Shown here piece by piece: positions 60,554-64,000 of a stretch of DNA of 64,000 nucleotides; within the stretch, counting starts at the first letter, position 1, and every line of letters starts with the position of its first letter. Source of the DNA: RGIG3178 sp963674495 (GTDB lineage: Bacteria > Bacillota > Clostridia > Christensenellales > QAND01); NCBI GenBank assembly GCA_963674495.2, contig CAXXLG010000001.1, positions 992,001-1,056,000 of the forward strand, written 5' to 3'. The position numbers were made by a program, and so were the translations under genes. The notes below the pieces were generated by a model, which was not told where the DNA came from, made no database searches, and saw only the letters and a list, made by a program, of their open reading frames with translations.

Positions 60554-61527
60554 ATGCAACCGCTATATCCGTTACGGTTTCGACCAATTCTCCGTCAGTA
60601 TATTTGGGGGGGGGCGTCGGCTGGGTTCCGAATTGGGCAAGCCGATCGGGTCGGAAGGCGACTATGCCGAGAGTTGGGAAATCTGTGACCACGGCCAGGA
60701 CCAGACCGTGGTCGAGGGTGGGCCGCTGGACGGCAGTTCGTTGGGCGAGATGGTCAAACAGCGAGGGCCGGAGCTTCTCGGGCGACACCATCCCCAGCAG
60801 CGTTTTCCCTTGTTGTTGAAATTTCTCGATGCCGCCCGAACGTTGTCCGTGCAAGTGCATCCCGACGACGCCCGAGCCGCGCGGCTCGATCCGCCCGACC
60901 TGGGCAAGACCGAGGCCTGGGTGGTGCTGGCTGCTGAGCCGGGGGGCCACGATCTACGCTGGTTTGAAACCGGGAGTCGACCGGCAGCAGCTCGAAGCGG
61001 CCATTCGCCAGGGCACCTGTGAGCAGTGTTTGCATCAGGTACAGGCGGCAGCCGGCGACTGTATTTTCATCGAGGCGGGCACCGTGCATGCCCTGGGTGA
61101 GGGGACGCTGGTGGCCGAGATCCAGCAGTCGAGCGACACCACCTACCGGCTATTCGATTGGAATCGCCTGGGCGCCGACGGAAAACCGCGACCCTTGCAC
61201 GTCGAGCAGGGGCTGGAAGCCATCGACTACGAGCGCGGTCCGGTGAACCCTCGTCCGCTGCAAGCCACTGATCGGCCCACCGTGGGGCGTGTTGTTGCGT
61301 GCGACAAGTTCGTGCTCGATCGCTGGGACTTCGAAACGCCGCAAACGGTCGGGGGAGACGACCGTTGTCACATTGTCTGCGTGCTTGAGGGTGAAATCGC
61401 CGTCGAGGGGGACCCGACCGGGAAGCCGGTCGCCCGGGGTTCCACGGTCCTGCTGCCGGCCGGCCTGGGCACGACTCGCCTGGTCCCGCATGAACCAACC
61501 GTCTTGCTGGATGCGTATCTGCCGTAA
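60554..61527 (+). CDS. manA: Class I mannose-6-phosphate isomerase; two apparent frameshifts
   Basis: From ATG 60554, PLYPLRFRPILRQYIWGG starts the protein. One extra G in the run at 60606-60614 then shifts the frame, which continues as RRLGSELGKPIGSEGDYAES. FLDAARTLSVQVHPDDARAA carries the zinc-binding QVHPDD. A second extra G at 60941-60946 shifts again, and the sequence resumes as ATIYAGLKPGVD, then IFIEAGTVHALGEGTLVAEI with the second metal site, and TTYRLFDWNR. About 325 residues in all, normal for the short class I enzyme. It interconverts mannose 6-phosphate and fructose 6-phosphate. Both shifts lie in G runs, so sequencing error is likely. Confidence 0.9.
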
Positions 61528-61675
61528 CGCGGATTGAGTGCCGCAGAGGGCAAGATTCCCCTTTTGTCGTCCGCCCAACGCGTCTATAATCCGCGGCCCT
61601 TTTGTGTCCACGGCCATGTCCCCCGACGGGACTGTCTCGCGGCGCGGCAGAAAATCGAAGACGGAGCGCGTTCTG

Positions 61676-61930
61676 ATGACGAAACGAGTCGCGATGGCCG
61701 CGGTAACGGTTGGGGGACTATTGCTTTCGGTGGGATGCCAGGGGTTGGCGGCGCCGCCCATTTTCAATCCGGGGCCGGCCGAGTTGCAGCAAGCTCGTGC
61801 CGAACGGTTCGATCCCTATCCGGAGAATGAACCGGGGCCGGAAATTGTAGGTGGCCGCCCCCTCGATTATGATCGCCCCCCGGCCGAACCATTGCGATCG
61901 CGGTGGCTGCCCTGGAGCTTCGGGCAATAA
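61676..61930 (+). CDS. Small predicted lipoprotein, planctomycete type
   Basis: 84 residues from ATG 61676. A signal peptide of about 17 residues ends at the lipobox LLSVGC. The mature part is proline- and glutamate-rich (AAPPIFNPGPAELQQARAER, YPENEPGPEIVG, RPPAEPLRSRWLPW). Short secreted or membrane proteins of this pattern, without a named function, are common in planctomycetes. Whether it is co-transcribed with manA (150 bases upstream) cannot be told. Confidence 0.72.
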   Translation: MTKRVAMAAVTVGGLLLSVGCQGLAAPPIFNPGPAELQQARAERFDPYPENEPGPEIVGGRPLDYDRPPAEPLRSRWLPWSFGQ

Positions 61931-62130
61931 CGTAAGCAGCCGCTTCGCGGCTTTGCCCCCCGTGGATCGCTCAATTCATCTCCACCGAGCTCGGTAATCA
62001 TCCACCGGGGCCACTTCTTCTGCCGGACATTGGGTTTCGGTCATTCTCTATCGGTCGTCGATGGGGTATCATCAAGGATTACGAATCCACCGGGCGTATC
62101 GGCCCGAACACCGCAACGATTGTCCTAGCA

Positions 62131-63190
62131 ATGCCCCCTCGTTTCCCGCGAAAAAAAACGTCCGGCCAAGAAAACCGGCCCGCGCCGCAAGGCCAAGGTC
62201 ACGTCGTCGAAGACAACAGCGTCCGAGGGGGTTCGCTTGCAGAAGGTCCTGGCCGAGGCCGGCTTGGGGAGTCGTCGGCAGTGCGAGGAACTGATCACCG
62301 CCGGACGCGTTGAAGTCGACCGCGAACTGGTCATCGAATTGGGCACGCGGGTTGATCCTGGACGGCAGGAAATTCGTGTCGACGGCGAGTCCTTACGGCA
62401 GTCGAAGCTCGTTTACTACGCGGTGAACAAGCCGACCGGCGTGGTTTCGACCAACAGCGATCCGGCCGGCCGGCCTCGGGTAATCGATTTGCTGCCTCGC
62501 ACTCAGGAGCGGCTATTTCCCATCGGGCGGCTCGATATGAACAGCGAAGGGCTGATCCTGGTTACCAACGACGGCGATCTAGCCAACCGGCTCACCCACC
62601 CTCGCTACGAGATCGAAAAGACCTATCGCGTGATGGTAGCGGGCCACCCTGCGCCGGAGATGCTGCGGGAGCTACGCAAAGGTGTGCGTCTGGCCGAGGG
62701 TGTGGCCCGCGTTGAGGACGTACGTCTGAAAAGCCAGCATAAGCAGAGTGCGATCCTGGAAATGGTGCTACGCGAGGGAAAAAACCGCGAGATTCGCCGA
62801 GTTTTCGCCCGCGTGGGGCATAAGGTGATGCGATTGGTGCGGATTGCTGTCGGGCCGATTCGGCTGGGTAGCCTCTCGGCCGGGGAAGCGCGTTCACTGA
62901 CTCGCCAGGAGGTCGACGCACTGTGGAAAGCGGCTCGGGCGACACCGGTGTCCAAAAAGCAGGCGTCAGAAACGGCAGCCTCGGAAGTAGCCGCCTCGGA
63001 AACGGTGGCGACAGAGATGCCCGCGTCGAAGACTGCGACACCAAAGACCGCGACACCGAAGACCGCGACACCAAAGCGACCGGCGTCGAAACGCTCTGTG
63101 TCAAAGCGTTCTGTGTCGAAGCGGCACATGTCGAAACGTTCCGTTTCCAAGCACCCGACGCCAAAAAAGAAAAAGAAGAAGTCGTCCTGA
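62131..63190 (+). CDS. S4-domain pseudouridine synthase (RluB/RsuA family) with long basic tail; one apparent frameshift
   Basis: The S4 domain begins VRLQKVLAEAGLGSRRQCEE LI, followed by RVDPGRQEIRVDGE. The catalytic domain has YYAVNKPTGVVSTNSDPAGR, the nucleophile Asp in LFPIGRLDMNSEGLILVTND, and GKNREIRRVFARVGHKVMRL at the end, all typical of RluB. A basic head (RPAKKTGPRRKAKVTSSKTT) is in frame, but it reaches the ATG at 62131 only if one A is removed from the A8 run at 62151-62158. From about 62940 the tail is a Lys/Ser/Thr/Ala-rich repeat. The enzyme isomerises uridine in 23S (or 16S) rRNA. Without the ATG, the first start is TTG 62237. Confidence 0.88.
62940..63185 (+). repeat. Low-complexity tandem repeats encoding the basic tail
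   Basis: Short repeats of related 12-18 base units encode SETAASEVAASE, three TPKTA copies, several SKRSV copies, and finally a KKKKKK run. They look like slippage-driven expansions at the end of the pseudouridine synthase gene. Confidence 0.8.
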
Positions 63191-63294
63191 TTTGGTGCGT
63201 CGAGGCTCCGATGACGCTGCATCCATGGCCGCTGAATCGGCCAAGCCCGTCCCCCTCCCGACCCCTAACTCCTTACTCCCAACTCCCTCCTCCC

Positions 63295-64000
63295 ATGACC
63301 GAGCAACACGAGCATCGTTGCACATGCTACGCCGACCAAGCCTGGCAAGGTACGGTCGTCATCGAAGAAAACACCCAGGTTGCCCGCGACACGTATCGGT
63401 TGCGGTTTCAGTGTCCAGAGATTGCTCGTTCGGTGGTGCCAGGGCAGTTTCTCATGCTGCGATTGGCCAACACGAACGATCCCCTGCTGGGCCGTCCCCT
63501 GGCGCTGTACGACACGGTGGTCGATGCGAAGGCAACGGCGGTGGGGGTCGACGTCGTCTACATGGCCATCGGCAAGATGACCCGGCTGTTGGCCGACGAG
63601 AAGCCGGGCATGCCGCTGGAGGTGTGGGGGCCGCTGGGCAACGGTTTTCCGGCGACCGATACCGAGCACTTGGTCATGGTGGCTGGTGGGATTGGGCAAA
63701 CCCCTTTTCTGGCGCTTGCTCGCGAGTATCTCGCTCAGCGAACTTACGGCACCCCGGCGCGAAAGGTGCCGGTGGCCAAGCAGGTGACCCTCTGTTACGG
63801 GACACAATCGGCCGACTGCTTGGCCGGCGTGGAAGACTTCCGTACGCTGGGCGTCGACATGCGTCTGGCGACCGACGACGGCTCCAAGGGGCACCACGGC
63901 CTGGTGACCGAATTGATCGAGCCGGTGGTCAAGGAGTCGAAGCGGAAGTGCCGGCTGGTATGCTGTGGGCCGGAGCCGATGATGAAGGCCACGGCCCAGG
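63295..64000 (+). CDS. pyrK: Dihydroorotate dehydrogenase electron transfer subunit PyrK (runs off the right edge)
   Basis: 235 residues are visible. The FAD-binding barrel includes YRLRFQCPEIARSVVPGQFL, LRLANTNDPLLGRPLALYD, and LEVWGPLGNGF. The NAD-binding fold has LVMVAGGIGQTPFLALAREY, with VTLCYGTQSADCLAGV and CRLVCCGPEPMMKA near the edge. The [2Fe-2S] cysteine cluster of PyrK should follow just beyond the window. With PyrD it passes electrons from dihydroorotate to NAD+. The ATG at 63295 follows a C/T-rich stretch; a ribosome site is not clear, as is common in planctomycetes. Confidence 0.9.
   Translation, partial: MTEQHEHRCTCYADQAWQGTVVIEENTQVARDTYRLRFQCPEIARSVVPGQFLMLRLANTNDPLLGRPLALYDTVVDAKATAVGVDVVYMAIGKMTRLLADEKPGMPLEVWGPLGNGFPATDTEHLVMVAGGIGQTPFLALAREYLAQRTYGTPARKVPVAKQVTLCYGTQSADCLAGVEDFRTLGVDMRLATDDGSKGHHGLVTELIEPVVKESKRKCRLVCCGPEPMMKATAQ

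Noticed and set aside
59479..61000. Programmed frameshifting in tatC and manA
   Set aside because: Shifts occur at different runs, all as one extra base, with no slippery heptamer plus structure; error is simpler.
57716..64000. Horizontal transfer of a planctomycete segment into the Firmicute
   Set aside because: Both border genes are cut in mid-sequence, no mobile element is present, the segment is core genes only, and its error pattern differs from the left part.
1..64000. tRNA, rRNA, CRISPR arrays, insertion sequences and prophage genes
   Set aside because: I scanned for T-arm motifs, regularly spaced repeats, transposase motifs and phage proteins by eye and found none; a tRNAscan or repeat search could still find something weak.

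Overview
The window is two unrelated pieces of genome joined at about base 57,720. Bases 1 to ~57,715 (moderate GC) look like a strictly anaerobic, probably spore-related member of the Firmicutes (Clostridia). The pointers are the general-stress L25 protein, a minimal SufC/SufB pair, 2-hydroxyacyl-CoA dehydratase-activase proteins, a BclA-like spore-surface domain, a flavin-based extracellular electron transfer locus and strong AGGAGG ribosome sites. Bases ~57,722 to 64,000 are GC-rich and look like a planctomycete: an Amt/P-II pair, a TatC with a large insertion, a class I mannose-6-phosphate isomerase, a short lipoprotein, an S4-type pseudouridine synthase with a Lys/Ser/Thr-rich tail, and PyrK. 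The join cuts a nitroreductase and an ammonium transporter in mid-gene, so an assembly chimera is far more likely than gene transfer.

Layout of the Firmicute part. 1-2.4 kb: the start of a DEAD-box helicase, then remnants of an OFA-type transporter and of a CBS-GGDEF protein. 2.8-7.5 kb: an intact two-gene unit of a membrane-anchored glycosidase-like/HEAT-repeat protein and a family 2 glycosyltransferase, a good candidate for an undescribed polysaccharide system. 7.5-9.7 kb: AmmeMemoRadiSam genes. 10-23 kb: mostly housekeeping (flavodoxin-like reductase, BclA-like protein, MsrAB, methyltransferases, ferritin-like protein, SufBC, flavin reductase, L25, threonine aldolase, primary sigma factor, GT4). 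23.5-26.7 kb: a second decay zone (HD-GYP, FAD oxidoreductase, aconitase X, LysR).

26.8-33.9 kb holds a nearly complete extracellular electron transfer operon, ndh2-dmkB-dmkA-eetA-eetB-pplA-like-fmnB (apbE), with a near-consensus promoter. Ndh2 would pass electrons to a demethylmenaquinone pool made with DmkA/DmkB, EetA/EetB would pass them outward, and the lipoprotein, flavinylated by the ApbE-type FmnB, would carry them to acceptors. 36.4-44.3 kb holds a four-carbon acid-sugar catabolic cluster: two kinases of different DUF1537 subtypes, a PdxA2-type dehydrogenase, a cupin isomerase-like protein, a TIM-barrel isomerase/epimerase, RbsD and an alcohol dehydrogenase. 44.5-46.5 kb has a split permease with a fused ferredoxin domain opposite a Crp/Fnr regulator. 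46.6-57.7 kb has paired fluoride channels, a DUF4153 membrane protein, a 1412-residue activase fusion, a 46-residue unknown gene, a HAD phosphatase, a methyltransferase and the truncated nitroreductase.

Gene decay is a theme of the left part: at least six recognisable genes are broken by deletions, stops or frameshifts, and two of them are c-di-GMP turnover proteins. The right part also has apparent frameshifts, but nearly all are single extra bases in homopolymers and look like sequencing errors. No tRNA, rRNA, CRISPR array, insertion sequence or phage gene was recognised.
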